A stretch of 64,000 nucleotides of DNA from the NCBI RefSeq assembly GCF_001708505.1, contig NZ_CP015992.1, positions 1,736,001 through 1,800,000 on the forward strand. Direction: 5' to 3'. Of the stretch, positions 52,933 through 63,038 are shown piece after piece; the stretch's first letter is position 1, and every line of letters begins with the position of its first letter. A program made the translations under genes and the position numbers. The stretch is from Pseudomonas sp. TCU-HL1 (lineage in GTDB: Bacteria > Pseudomonadota > Gammaproteobacteria > Pseudomonadales > Pseudomonadaceae). The notes under the pieces are model-generated. The model was not told the origin of the DNA, searched no databases, and was given only the letters and a program-made list of their open reading frames with translations.

Positions 52933-54674
52933 AACTTGCCATAGTCACCGCCTGCCCCAGTGGCATGGTCACCAGCGTGCTCTGTGCGCGCCTGCTGGAT
53001 GCCGCCGCCCAACGCCTGGGCTGGAGCACCAGCGTCGAAGTCGTGGACCCGCAACATCCGGAGAGCCAGCTTTCCACCACCACCCTGGACGCCGCCGACT
53101 GGGTTCTGGTGGTGCGCAGCGGCGAGCTGGACCTGTCGCGCTTCGCCGGCAAGCGCCTGTTCATCGCCACGCCCAGCGAAGCCTTGCGCGATAGCGAAGC
53201 CTTCCTGCTGCGCGCCGCCGTAGAGGCGAAGGAACACGTGAACGAGGCGCCGGCGGCTGCACCCGCGGCTGGCGCACGTCCGCGAATCGTCGCCGTCACC
53301 GCTTGCCCGACCGGGGTGGCCCACACCTTCATGGCCGCCGAAGCGCTGAAGCAGGCGGCCCAACGCCAGGGCATCGACCTGCAGGTGGAAACCCAGGGCT
53401 CGGTGGGCGCCCGCGACCCGCTCAGCCCGGAAGCCATCGCCGCTGCCGATGCCGTGTTGCTGGCCACCGATATCGAAGTGGACACGGCCCGCTTCGCCGG
53501 CAAGAAGGTCTACCGCTGTGGCACCGGCGTTGCGCTCAAACAGTCCGAGGCAACCCTGAAGCGCGCCCTGAGCGAGGGCCAGGTACTGCAACTCAGGGCG
53601 GGCGGCGACAGCCCGGCGGGCAAGGCCAAGGCTGAACCCAAGGGCGCCTACAAGCATCTGCTGACCGGGGTTTCCTACATGCTGCCGATGGTGGTGGCGG
53701 GCGGCTTGCTGATCGCCCTGTCCTTCGTCTTCGGCATCGAGGCGTTCAAGGAGGAGGGCACCCTGGCTGCCGCGCTGATGCAGATCGGCGGCGAGGCGGC
53801 GTTCAAGCTGATGGTGCCGCTGCTGGCGGGCTACATCGCCTACTCCATCGCCGACCGTCCCGGCCTGGCGCCGGGCATGATCGGCGGCCTGCTGGCCAGC
53901 ACCCTCGGGGCGGGTTTCATCGGCGGCATAGTCGCGGGTTTCCTCGCGGGTTACTCGGCGAGGGCCATCAACCGCCATCTGACGCTGCCGCCCAGCGTCG
54001 AGGCGCTCAAGCCGATCCTCATCATCCCGCTGCTCTCCAGCCTGTTCACCGGCCTGGTGATGATCTACATCGTCGGCAAGCCGGTAGCCGGCATGCTCGC
54101 CAGCCTTACCCATTTCCTCGACAACATGGGCACCTCCAACGCCATCCTCCTCGGCCTGCTGCTGGGCGGGATGATGTGCGTGGACCTCGGCGGCCCCATC
54201 AACAAGGCCGCCTATGCCTTCTCCGTGGGCCTGCTGGCGTCCCAGAGCTACGCGCCCATGGCCGCCACCATGGCCGCCGGCATGGTGCCGCCGATCGGCA
54301 TGGGCATCGCCACGCTGCTGATGCGCCGCAAGTTCGCCCAGAGCGAGCGCGAAGCGGGCAAGGCCGCGCTGGTGCTGGGATTGTGCTTCATCTCCGAGGG
54401 CGCCATTCCCTTCGCCGCCAAGGACCCGCTGCGGGTGATCCCCGCCAGCATCGCGGGCGGTGCGCTGACCGGCGCGCTGTCCATGTACTTCGGCTGCAAA
54501 CTGATGGCGCCCCACGGCGGCCTGTTCGTGCTGCTGATCCCCAACGCCATCAACCATGCGCTGCTCTACCTGCTGGCGATAGTCGCCGGCAGCCTGGTGA
54601 CCGGCGTGCTCTACGCGCTGCTCAAGCGCGGTGCTGAGCAGGAGATGGTGCTGGAGTCGCAACGGGCCGTCTGA
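52929..54674 (+). CDS. fruA: Fructose PTS EIIBC
   Basis: 581 residues from ATG 52929 in the ATGA overlap. IIB' domain with Cys9 (VTACPSGM), then the IIB domain with the phosphorylated Cys126 (VTACPTGVAHTFMAAE), then a IIC membrane domain (about residues 235-570). Imports fructose as fructose 1-phosphate. Last gene of fruBKA. Confidence 0.96.
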   Translation: MKLAIVTACPSGMVTSVLCARLLDAAAQRLGWSTSVEVVDPQHPESQLSTTTLDAADWVLVVRSGELDLSRFAGKRLFIATPSEALRDSEAFLLRAAVEAKEHVNEAPAAAPAAGARPRIVAVTACPTGVAHTFMAAEALKQAAQRQGIDLQVETQGSVGARDPLSPEAIAAADAVLLATDIEVDTARFAGKKVYRCGTGVALKQSEATLKRALSEGQVLQLRAGGDSPAGKAKAEPKGAYKHLLTGVSYMLPMVVAGGLLIALSFVFGIEAFKEEGTLAAALMQIGGEAAFKLMVPLLAGYIAYSIADRPGLAPGMIGGLLASTLGAGFIGGIVAGFLAGYSARAINRHLTLPPSVEALKPILIIPLLSSLFTGLVMIYIVGKPVAGMLASLTHFLDNMGTSNAILLGLLLGGMMCVDLGGPINKAAYAFSVGLLASQSYAPMAATMAAGMVPPIGMGIATLLMRRKFAQSEREAGKAALVLGLCFISEGAIPFAAKDPLRVIPASIAGGALTGALSMYFGCKLMAPHGGLFVLLIPNAINHALLYLLAIVAGSLVTGVLYALLKRGAEQEMVLESQRAV

Positions 54675-54693
54675 GGCGGCGGGCGCGGGCTTC

Positions 54694-54756
54694 GTAGGGT
54701 GCGCTGCGCGCACCGCGACCCGCTGCGGGGTTGCTGGTGCACACGGCGCACCCTAC
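54694..54756. repeat. REPIN, family C
   Basis: GTAGGGTGCGC (54694) facing GCGCACCCTAC (to 54756) with the second pair GCGCACC...GGTGC inside. Between fruA and arfB. Confidence 0.75.
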
Positions 54757-54793
54757 GTATGCTTTGAATTCCTGCATCCCGGTTGTTTGTCCC

Positions 54794-55207
54794 ATGCTGC
54801 TGATCCCCAACAGCGTCCACCTGCCCGAAGACGAGATCGAACTGTCCGCCATCCGCGCCCAGGGTGCCGGCGGGCAGAACGTCAACAAAGTGTCCAGCGC
54901 AGTACACCTGCGCTTCGATATCAATGCCTCCTCCCTGCCGGAGTTCTACAAGGGACGCCTGCTGGAACTGCGCGACAGCCGCATCACCAGCGAAGGCGTA
55001 ATCGTCATCAAGGCCCAGCAGTACCGCACCCAGGAACAGAACCGCGCCGACGCCTTGGAGCGCCTGGCGGAACTGATCCGCAGCGTGACGAAAGTACAGA
55101 AGGCGCGACGGCCGACCAAGCCCACCCTGGGTTCGAAGAAGCGGCGGCTGGAAGGCAAGGCCAAGCGCGGAGCGATCAAGGCGGGGAGGGGGAAGGTGGA
55201 TTATTGA
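54794..55207 (+). CDS. arfB: Alternative ribosome-rescue factor ArfB (YaeJ)
   Basis: 137 residues. GGQ motif at 26-28 (GAGGQNVNKVSS), basic C-terminal tail (KKRRLEGKAKRGAIKAGRGK) that enters the mRNA channel of stalled ribosomes. Hydrolyses peptidyl-tRNA on non-stop complexes. Start ATG 54794 gives MLLIPNSVHL, the family start. Confidence 0.94.
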   Translation: MLLIPNSVHLPEDEIELSAIRAQGAGGQNVNKVSSAVHLRFDINASSLPEFYKGRLLELRDSRITSEGVIVIKAQQYRTQEQNRADALERLAELIRSVTKVQKARRPTKPTLGSKKRRLEGKAKRGAIKAGRGKVDY

Positions 55208-55219
55208 ATCGGTTGTGGT

Positions 55220-55308
55220 CCCAAGGGTGGATCGCGCGCTTCTATCCACCTTTCGGTGCCAGACTTGGCACCGTCTGGTGGACATGAAAAGCGATGTCCA
55301 CCCTTGGG
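55220..55308. repeat. Three-hairpin palindromic element, family D
   Basis: Outer arms CCCAAGGGTGGA / TCCACCCTTGGG. Inside: GGTGGA...TATCCACC, then CGGTGCCA-GAC-TTGGCACCG, then GGTGGACAT...ATGTCCACC. Folded as single strand it would make a cloverleaf. It lies between the stops of arfB and phhC. Confidence 0.75.
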
Positions 55309-55315
55309 AGGCCTT

Positions 55316-56509
55316 TCAGCACACCTTGGCAATCGCCTTGGCCAAGTCGCCGATGCGGCTGAAGTCCAGCCCGGCGATGTTGGCGCGCCCGGTGCTCACC
55401 ATGTACACGCTGAATTCCGCGCGCAGTCGTGCCACCTGCTCTGGCGAGAGTCCGGTGTAGGAGAACATGCCGCGTTGTTCGCCGATGTGGGCGAAGCGCT
55501 CGGCAAGGCCATGAGGCTGCAGGGCTTCCACCAGGCCGCGACGCAGGTCGGCGACGCGTGAACGCATGCCTTCCAGTTCCGACACCCACTGGGTCTTGAG
55601 GGCGGCGTCACCGAGGATGGTGGCGACCACTGCGGCGCCATGGGCGGGCGGGGTGGACCAGAGGTTACGGGCGAGGAAGGCCAGCTGGCTGCGCACATCG
55701 GTCAGCTTCTCCGCATCGGCGGCGCAGACGATCAGGGCGCCGGTGCGTTCGCGGTAGAGGCCGAAGTTCTTCGAGCAGGAGCTGGTGACCAGCAGTTCCG
55801 GCAGGGCCTCGGCGAACAGGCGCACAGCCCAGGCATCCTGTTCCAGGCCATCACCGAAGCCCTGGTAGGCGAAGTCGATCAGTGGCAGCAGTTCGCGCGC
55901 CTTGACCACCTCCAGCACCTTGCGCCAGTCGTCCTGGGAAAGGTCGAAACCGGTGGGGTTGTGGCAGCAGGCGTGCAGCAGCACCACGTCGCCGCTGGGC
56001 ACCTGTTCCAGGGCGGCAAGCATGGCGTTTACATCCAGGCGGTTGGCCGCATCCACGTAGGGATAGTGGCTGACCTCGATGCCGGCGCCAGCGAAGATGG
56101 TTTCGTGGATCGGCCAGGTCGGATCGCTCAGACACACGCCGCGGCCGGGCAGGTTGCGGGCGATAAACTCCGCCGCCAGACGCAGGGCGCCGGTGCCGCC
56201 TGGTGTCTGGGTAGCGCCAGCGCGGCCGGCCGCTGCCAGGGCATTGCCGGTGCCCAGTACCAGGTCCAGCAGCAGTTGGCCGAAGGCCGCATCACCGTGG
56301 CCGCCGACATAGGTCTTGGTGGTTTCGATGTCCACCAGGCGCTGCTCGGCCAGCTTCACCGCACGGGGAATCGGTGTCAGGCCTTTTGCGTCCTTGTACA
56401 CGCCCACGCCCAAGTCGAGCTTGGCCGGGTTGGGGTCCAGGCGGTAGGCGTCCATCAACCCGAGGATGGGGTCGCCGGGCACTCGGCCCACCTTGGCGAA
56501 ATGGCTCAT
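55316..56509 (-). CDS. phhC: Aromatic amino acid aminotransferase
   Basis: 397 residues, class I aminotransferase. Pyridoxal-phosphate lysine in SCSKNFGLYRERTG; NPTGFDLSQ region present. Removes the amino group from tyrosine or phenylalanine in the phh pathway. ATGA overlap with phhB. Confidence 0.94.
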   Translation of the reverse strand: MSHFAKVGRVPGDPILGLMDAYRLDPNPAKLDLGVGVYKDAKGLTPIPRAVKLAEQRLVDIETTKTYVGGHGDAAFGQLLLDLVLGTGNALAAAGRAGATQTPGGTGALRLAAEFIARNLPGRGVCLSDPTWPIHETIFAGAGIEVSHYPYVDAANRLDVNAMLAALEQVPSGDVVLLHACCHNPTGFDLSQDDWRKVLEVVKARELLPLIDFAYQGFGDGLEQDAWAVRLFAEALPELLVTSSCSKNFGLYRERTGALIVCAADAEKLTDVRSQLAFLARNLWSTPPAHGAAVVATILGDAALKTQWVSELEGMRSRVADLRRGLVEALQPHGLAERFAHIGEQRGMFSYTGLSPEQVARLRAEFSVYMVSTGRANIAGLDFSRIGDLAKAIAKVC

Positions 56510-56862
56510 TTACGGCCCTCGGCGGTCTCCGCCACCTGGTCGGTACGGGCGGACATGATGAAGTCGTTGCGGTGCAGGCCCTTGGCCTCGTGGCTCCACC
56601 AGGTCACGGTGACCTTGCCCCATTCGGTGAGCAGGGCAGGGTGATGGCCTTCTTCCTCGGCAATCGCGCCGACGGCATTGGTGAAGGCCAGGGCATAGCG
56701 GAAGTTCTTGAAGCGGAATTCCTTCTCCAGCTGCATCACGCCGTCGCGGACTTCGATGTTCCAGTCGGGGATCTGCTTGATCAGCACGGCCAGTTCTTCG
56801 TCGGACACCATCGGGGCATCGGCACGGCAGGCTTCGCAGTGGGCTTGGGACAGGGCGGTCAT
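56506..56862 (-). CDS. phhB: Pterin-4a-carbinolamine dehydratase
   Basis: 118 residues, family length. EEEGHHPALLTEWGKVTV carries the active-site histidines. Recycles the pterin cofactor used by PhhA. Separated from phhA by a family B REPIN. Confidence 0.95.
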   Translation of the reverse strand: MTALSQAHCEACRADAPMVSDEELAVLIKQIPDWNIEVRDGVMQLEKEFRFKNFRYALAFTNAVGAIAEEEGHHPALLTEWGKVTVTWWSHEAKGLHRNDFIMSARTDQVAETAEGRK

Positions 56863-56887
56863 GAGGGTTCTCCAGGTAATGGGTTCT

Positions 56888-56974
56888 GTAGGTTGGCGCC
56901 GAGCCTGCGAGGCCCAACGAGCGGGGCCAGCAAGCCGGCAATGTTGGGCTTCGCTCCGCTCTGCACCAACCTAC
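56888..56974. repeat. REPIN, family B, inside the phh operon
   Basis: GTAGGTTGGCGCCGAGCCTG...GGCCCAAC facing GTTGGGCTTCGCTCC...CACCAACCTAC. Located between phhA stop and phhB start. Confidence 0.78.
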
Positions 56975-56982
56975 GAAGAAAG

Positions 56983-57774
56983 TCAGGCCGCCTTCGGCTT
57001 CGGCGGGAATTTCGGTGCATGCAGGCCCATGGTCATGGCCTTGTGCACCAGCGCCATGATGTCTTCGTGGGCCAGGTCGAACAGGCGCTTGAGGTCCGGC
57101 AGCACGAAGTACAGCGGCTGCAGGATGTCGATGCGGTACGGCGTACGCATGCATTCCAGCGGGTCGAAGGCCTGATGCTCGGGCTCTCCCGAGAGAGCGT
57201 AGACGGTCTCCTTCGGCGAGGAGAGGATGCCGCCGCCATAGATGCGCCGGCCCTGCGGGGTGTCCATCAGGCCGAACTCGATGGTCATCCAGTACAGGCG
57301 GGCGAGGTAGACGCGCTCTTCCTTGGTGGCCTTGAGGCCGAGCTTGCCGTAGGTGTGGGTGAACTCGGCGAACCAGGGGTTGGTCAGCAGCGGACAGTGG
57401 CCAAATATCTCGTGGAAGATGTCCGGCTCTTGCAGGTAGTCCAGCTCTTCCGGGGTGCGGATGAAGGTGGCCACCGGGAATTGCTGGCTGGCCAGCAGTT
57501 CGAAGAAGGTCTGGAAGGGGATCAGCGCCGGTACGCGGGCAACGCGCCAGCCGGTGGTGGCTTCGAGTACCTTGTTGATCTCGCCCAGTTGCGGGATGCG
57601 GTCATGGGGCAGACCGAGCTGCTCGATACCGTCGACGTATTCCTGACATGCGCGGCCCTCGATCACCTTCAGCTGACGGGTGATCAGGGTGTTCCACACC
57701 TGATGCTCGGTTTCCGGGTAGTGGATGAAACCGTTGGCATCGGGTTCACGGGCCACGTATTGCGTCGCTTTCAT
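56983..57774 (-). CDS. phhA: Phenylalanine 4-monooxygenase
   Basis: 263 residues from the ATG at 57774 preceded by AGGAGG. Iron ligands His121, His126 (FHEIFGH) and Glu166 (MTIEFGL). Hydroxylates phenylalanine to tyrosine with tetrahydropterin. First gene of phhABC. A weak GG-N10-GC match (57843-57858, minus strand) could be a sigma-54 promoter, consistent with PhhR control, but it deviates from consensus. Confidence 0.96.
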   Translation of the reverse strand: MKATQYVAREPDANGFIHYPETEHQVWNTLITRQLKVIEGRACQEYVDGIEQLGLPHDRIPQLGEINKVLEATTGWRVARVPALIPFQTFFELLASQQFPVATFIRTPEELDYLQEPDIFHEIFGHCPLLTNPWFAEFTHTYGKLGLKATKEERVYLARLYWMTIEFGLMDTPQGRRIYGGGILSSPKETVYALSGEPEHQAFDPLECMRTPYRIDILQPLYFVLPDLKRLFDLAHEDIMALVHKAMTMGLHAPKFPPKPKAA

Positions 57775-57885
57775 TCGGCCTCCTGGAGATGGGGCTTCGT
57801 TGTTGTGTTGCTTTATCGATAGCGCAGTCCGGGCTGCAACGCAGCAGGGGCGGGGCCCGTGTAGGCATCTGTACAGCACTGAAAG

Positions 57886-57903
57886 CGTAAGGAAAACGTT
57901 ACG
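57886..57903. promoter_or_regulatory. PhhR (TyrR-type) box candidate
   Basis: CGTAA-N8-TTACG matches the spacing of the TyrR box TGTAAA-N6-TTTACA (GTAA-N8-TTAC). 112 bp upstream of phhA and 131 bp upstream of phhR, between the divergent genes. Confidence 0.55.
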
Positions 57904-58033
57904 GATGTGGCGGGGCGGCCAGATACCGCCTTGTCGAGATTCTGATTTGTCACATATTCTTGACGGAAAAATAGGGTCGAGAACGGATTCTTTCGTCCAC
58001 AACCCAAGGAAAAGCGCGACCCAGGGGTGCCTG

Positions 58034-59593
<1,560 letters not shown>

Positions 59594-59704
59594 ACCATCG
59601 TTGAATGGTTCGGGGGAGGGAGGGCGCGTAAAAAGGGTCCTGTCTGAATCTTGCGTGATGCGGACACAAGCGTTTCTGACATTCCTCTCCCGGAATGATT
59701 GGGC

Positions 59705-59732
59705 GGGCGACCAGATGGTCGCCCATTTTTTT
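59705..59732 (+). terminator. Terminator of phhR
   Basis: Stem GGGCGACC-AGAT-GGTCGCCC followed by A and seven T. About 110 bp after the stop. Confidence 0.88.
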
Positions 59733-59770
59733 GCCTGCGATTTTTGAGCGGCGCGCTCTAGCGGCCGGGC

Positions 59771-59830
59771 TGTGGGGGCGATTTCAATCGCTATGCGGAC
59801 CGTAGGTTGGGTAGAGGAACGAAACCCAAC
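59771..59830. repeat. Single REP copies of families A and B
   Basis: GTGGGGGCGATTTCAATCGC (A, 59772) followed by GTAGGTTGGGTAGAGGAACG...AAACCCAAC (B, 59802). Unpaired, so not full REPINs. Confidence 0.6.
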
Positions 59831-59861
59831 GAGCGGGGCTGCGGCCTCGTGCTCTATGCCA

Positions 59862-60191
59862 TTAGGCCAGCTTCAACATCCCCATCCCCGCCAGCAGCAA
59901 CGCCAGCCCCAGCCAGCCCTTCCAGGCCAGTCGCTGGCCGAACAGCGTCCAGCCCACCGCCACTGTGGCGAGGATGCCGAAGCCGCCCCAGATGGCGTAC
60001 GCCAGAGACAGGTCGATGCCGCGCACTGCCTGCGCCAGGGCGGTGAAAGCCGCGAGGATGCAGAGGATCGAGACGGCCCCCAGCAGCCGACGGCGGAAGC
60101 CGTCGGAATACTTCAGCAGCACGTTGGCCAGCACTTCCAGCGCAATGGCCGCGCCGAGCCAGGCGAAGTGAATCCAGGTCACGTTGTTCAT
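59862..60191 (-). CDS. mdtI: Spermidine export protein MdtI
   Basis: 109 residues, four-helix SMR family. ALEVLANVLLKYSDGFRRRLLG and IDLSLAYAIWGGFGI (in part) match MdtI closely. Works with MdtJ as a heteromer to export spermidine. ATG overlaps the mdtJ stop. Confidence 0.92.
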   Translation of the reverse strand: MNNVTWIHFAWLGAAIALEVLANVLLKYSDGFRRRLLGAVSILCILAAFTALAQAVRGIDLSLAYAIWGGFGILATVAVGWTLFGQRLAWKGWLGLALLLAGMGMLKLA

Positions 60192-60544
60192 ACCAGCACC
60201 TCCAGCTCGCGGGCCTTGGGTGCGGCACGGGTACCGGACTTGATCAGCAGGATGCCGGCGATCATCACGGTCAGGCCCAGGGCCTTGTAGAGACCGATGC
60301 TTTCGCCCAGCCAGGTGACGCTGACTGCGGTGATCAGCACGATGCCGATGCCTTCCCAAAGGGCGTAGGCAACCCCCACCGGAACCCGCTTGATCGCCAG
60401 CGAGAGGAAGAAATACGAGAGACCGATCAGGCCGTACATCAACAGGTGGCCGAGCACAGGGGCGTGTTCGGCAGCAAATTTCATCGAGGTGGTGCCGACG
60501 ACTTCGAAGAGGATCGCGGCCAACAGATAGAACCAGGAACGCAT
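60188..60544 (-). CDS. mdtJ: Spermidine export protein MdtJ
   Basis: 118 residues. SMR family with Glu14 in AAILFEVVGTTSMKFA; VPVGVAYALWEGIGI identifies MdtJ. GGGAGGG upstream of the ATG. Pair with MdtI. Confidence 0.92.
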   Translation of the reverse strand: MRSWFYLLAAILFEVVGTTSMKFAAEHAPVLGHLLMYGLIGLSYFFLSLAIKRVPVGVAYALWEGIGIVLITAVSVTWLGESIGLYKALGLTVMIAGILLIKSGTRAAPKARELEVLV

Positions 60545-60957
60545 GGTGCCCTCCCTTGGGCATGCAGAGTCCTTCACCCGGAGGTAAATGACGTGATTGC
60601 AGAAAATCCTGGCCGTGGAATTACGGGGCGTGCCCGATGCTTCCACGGCAATGAGGAAAAGGGAGGGGCTACAGGTCGCCGGTCCAGTGGCGCTTACGGG
60701 AGGCCAGGCGGGCGAAGTGGAAGGGGTGAAGCGATGTGTTCAACATAATGAACACAATATTAGCCGTTCGTACTACCGGAAGGCAAACAGATCGGTGTGG
60801 CAGCTTGTCGCGGGAAAGTGCGATGGCTGGCGTGTGTTCGTTATTTTGTTCGCTTTGCGATTGCCGGGCGCCGCCCTGCCATGATGGCGCCGGGACCGCT
60901 TTGCGCTCCTTTCGCGAATGAATTCGCTCCCACGAGAGGCCGGATCATGTGTACCGC
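60545..60957. other. Gene-free stretch upstream of mdtJ
   Basis: About 410 bp without a credible gene. Holds the palindrome at 60736-60755 and a single family A REP at 60911-60933 (TTCGCGAATGAATTCGCTCC). 60757-60900 shows nothing I can assign. Confidence 0.6.
60736..60755. promoter_or_regulatory. Palindromic operator candidate upstream of mdtJI
   Basis: Perfect GTGTTCA-N6-TGAACAC, about 190 bp before mdtJ, in an A/T-rich island. Looks like a site for a dimeric repressor; none is encoded next to it except the LysR at 60958. Confidence 0.5.
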
Positions 60958-61839
60958 TCACCCCACTTCCCGGCTCAGCCAGTCGAAGAACGCCTTTACC
61001 GGTGGATGCCGCTCCCGGCCCGGTACGCAAAGGGTGGAATAGCCCGCGCCGGTCACGCGGATCTCCGGCCGGTAGGGCACCAGCAGGCCGCTGGCGAGGC
61101 TTTCCGACACCAGGATGGAGCTGGCCAGTACCAGACCCTGGCCGGCGATGGCGGCCTGCAGGGCGTAGTGTTCCTCGTCGTACTCCCGCTGGGGTGCCTG
61201 CTCCAGTAATTGTTCCTCGCCCGCTGCCTGGCACCAGGCTTTCCAGCCCAGTTCGTACAGCACGACGTTGCGCCAGCGAACGGTGATCAGCGTCGGTATC
61301 CGCTGCCCCAGGCCGGCGACCAGTGCCGGTGCCCCGTAGACGCCGAAACATTCGTCCAGCAGGCACTGGTTGTGCAGGTTGGGATACGCGCCCATGCCAT
61401 AACGGATCACGCAATCGACGCTGGCGTCCTGGTGCAAGTCGATCAGCGCATTGCGGGTGTCCAGGCGCAGGTTGATCTCCGGGTGTTCGGCATAGAAGCG
61501 ACCGAGCCGTGGGATCAGCCAGAGCGCGGCGAAGGCCGGGGTGGTGGAAAGGGTCAGGTTGCCGCTGCTGCGTTGTGGGCGGAGTTGGTCGAGGGTCTGG
61601 GTTACTTCCAGCAGGGCACCGTGAAGGCTGCCGAACAGGCGCTGGCCACAGGCGGTAAGGCGCACGCTGCGGGGGAGGCGGTCGAACAGCGGAACCCCGA
61701 GCCAGCTTTCCAGGCCGCGAATCTGGTGGGATACGGCGGTGGGGGTAACCGCGAGCTCTTCGGCCGCCGCCTTGAAACTGGCCAGGCGAGCGGCGGATTC
61801 GAAGGTGCGCAGGGCGGTCAGGGGCAGGTTAGAGAACAT
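60958..61839 (-). CDS. LysR-family regulator (GcvA-like)
   Basis: 293 residues. N-terminal LTALRTFESAARLASFKAAAEELAVTPTAVSHQIRGLE (in part) is the GcvA/AmpR-type HTH. Divergent from azoR, which it likely controls. Confidence 0.9.
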   Translation of the reverse strand: MFSNLPLTALRTFESAARLASFKAAAEELAVTPTAVSHQIRGLESWLGVPLFDRLPRSVRLTACGQRLFGSLHGALLEVTQTLDQLRPQRSSGNLTLSTTPAFAALWLIPRLGRFYAEHPEINLRLDTRNALIDLHQDASVDCVIRYGMGAYPNLHNQCLLDECFGVYGAPALVAGLGQRIPTLITVRWRNVVLYELGWKAWCQAAGEEQLLEQAPQREYDEEHYALQAAIAGQGLVLASSILVSESLASGLLVPYRPEIRVTGAGYSTLCVPGRERHPPVKAFFDWLSREVG

Positions 61840-61863
61840 GGGGTCACTCTATGGCTGAATTGA

Positions 61864-61893
61864 ATTCATCCTGATGAACAAATGCTCATTTGT
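61864..61893. promoter_or_regulatory. Two adjacent palindromes between LysR gene and azoR
   Basis: TTCATC-CT-GATGAA (61865-61878) and ACAAATG-CT-CATTTGT (61878-61893), sharing one base and both with a CT centre. Likely regulator-binding sites, 86 bp or more before azoR. Confidence 0.5.
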
Positions 61894-61978
61894 CCGAGGT
61901 GGAGGCTGTGACTAGCTTAGACCCTGAGTTTCAGGCGGTCAGCGTGCTTTTGGAAGCACGAACATCAAGGAGATTGAG

Positions 61979-62617
61979 ATGAGTACGATTCTTTCTGTGC
62001 AAGGCAGCCCCCGTGGCGAGCGCTCCCACTCCCGCCGTCTGCAGGAGTCATTCCTCGAGGCCTGGCAGGCTCGCCAGGACAGGGGGCGGGTTCTGCGTCG
62101 CGAGGTCGGGCGGGTGGCCATTCCGGCGGTCACCGAGGGCTGGATCGCCGCAGCCTTCCACCCCGAGCCGGAGGCCCGCAGTGAAGTGATGAAGGCCGAT
62201 CTCACGGTCAGCGACCTGCTGGTGGACGAGCTGTTTTCCGCCGACCGCCTGGTGATTTCCGCGCCCATGTACAACTTTGGCGTACCCAGCGGGGTGAAGG
62301 CGTGGGTCGACCAGATCGTGCGTATTCGCCGTACCTTTGACTTCGACCCGAACAGGCAGGGCAACCCCTACACGCCGCTGGTGCTGGGCCGCAAGGCGCT
62401 GATCATCACCACCCGTGGCGACCACGGCTACGGTCCCGGCGGTGCGAATGCCCATATGAATCACGCCGACGTTTACCTGCGCACGGTGCTGGGCTACATC
62501 GGCATCACCGACGTAACGGTGGTGGCGGTGGAGAACGATGAGTTCGGTGGCAAGGCCTTCGAGCAGTCCTACCAGCGCGCCGAGCGAACCCTGGCGGACT
62601 TGGCGGAAACCTTCTGA
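61979..62617 (+). CDS. azoR: FMN-dependent NADH-azoreductase
   Basis: 212 residues, flavodoxin-like fold. Phosphate loop QGSPRGERSHSRRLQ, PMYNFGVPSGVKAWVDQ and TTRGDHGYGPGG are AzoR family motifs. Reduces quinones and azo compounds. The AAGGAG before ATG is clear. 10 bp before the SMR gene. Confidence 0.92.
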   Translation: MSTILSVQGSPRGERSHSRRLQESFLEAWQARQDRGRVLRREVGRVAIPAVTEGWIAAAFHPEPEARSEVMKADLTVSDLLVDELFSADRLVISAPMYNFGVPSGVKAWVDQIVRIRRTFDFDPNRQGNPYTPLVLGRKALIITTRGDHGYGPGGANAHMNHADVYLRTVLGYIGITDVTVVAVENDEFGGKAFEQSYQRAERTLADLAETF

Positions 62618-62627
62618 GGAGATGGCC

Positions 62628-62933
62628 ATGGCCTGGGTATTCCTGCTGGTTGCGGCGTGCTTCGAGGTGCTTTTCGCCATGGGTATGAAGTACGCCGAGG
62701 GCTTCACCCGGCCCGGGCCCAGCCTGCTGGTGGTGGTGGCCGCAGTGGCCGGGATCTATTTCCTGACCCTTGCCATGCGTGTACTGCCGGTGAGCATCGC
62801 CTACCCCATCTGGACCGCCATCGGGACATTGGGCACGGTGTTGCTGGGCTTCCTCCTGCTGGGGGAGGCGTTGACGCCGGCCAAGCTGGTGTCGGTGGGG
62901 TTGATCGTCGCGGGAGTGGCGGGGCTCCGGTAG
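62628..62933 (+). CDS. SMR-family multidrug/guanidinium-type exporter
   Basis: 101 residues from the second of two adjacent ATGs (62628), which sits 7 bases after AGGAG. Four helices, Glu13 (AACFEVLFAMGMKYAEGFT) as the coupling residue; closest to Gdx/SugE-type. Probably co-transcribed with azoR. Its TAG stop lies in the first bases of a REPIN, so the C-terminus may be slightly shortened. Confidence 0.88.
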   Translation: MAWVFLLVAACFEVLFAMGMKYAEGFTRPGPSLLVVVAAVAGIYFLTLAMRVLPVSIAYPIWTAIGTLGTVLLGFLLLGEALTPAKLVSVGLIVAGVAGLR

Positions 62934-63019
62934 GTTGGTGCGGAGCGAAGCGAAGCCCAACGCATCGGGGTTTCGGTCGAGCGCCTATGTTGGGCCGCGC
63001 TGCGCTTGGCACCAACCTG
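62930..63019. repeat. REPIN, family B, at the SMR gene end
   Basis: GTAGGTTGGTGCGGAGCG...AAGCCCAAC facing TGTTGGGCCGCG...CACCAACCTGC. Supplies the stop codon of the upstream gene (62931-62933). Confidence 0.75.
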
Positions 63020-63038
63020 CGTTTAGCCTTGCTGCCCG

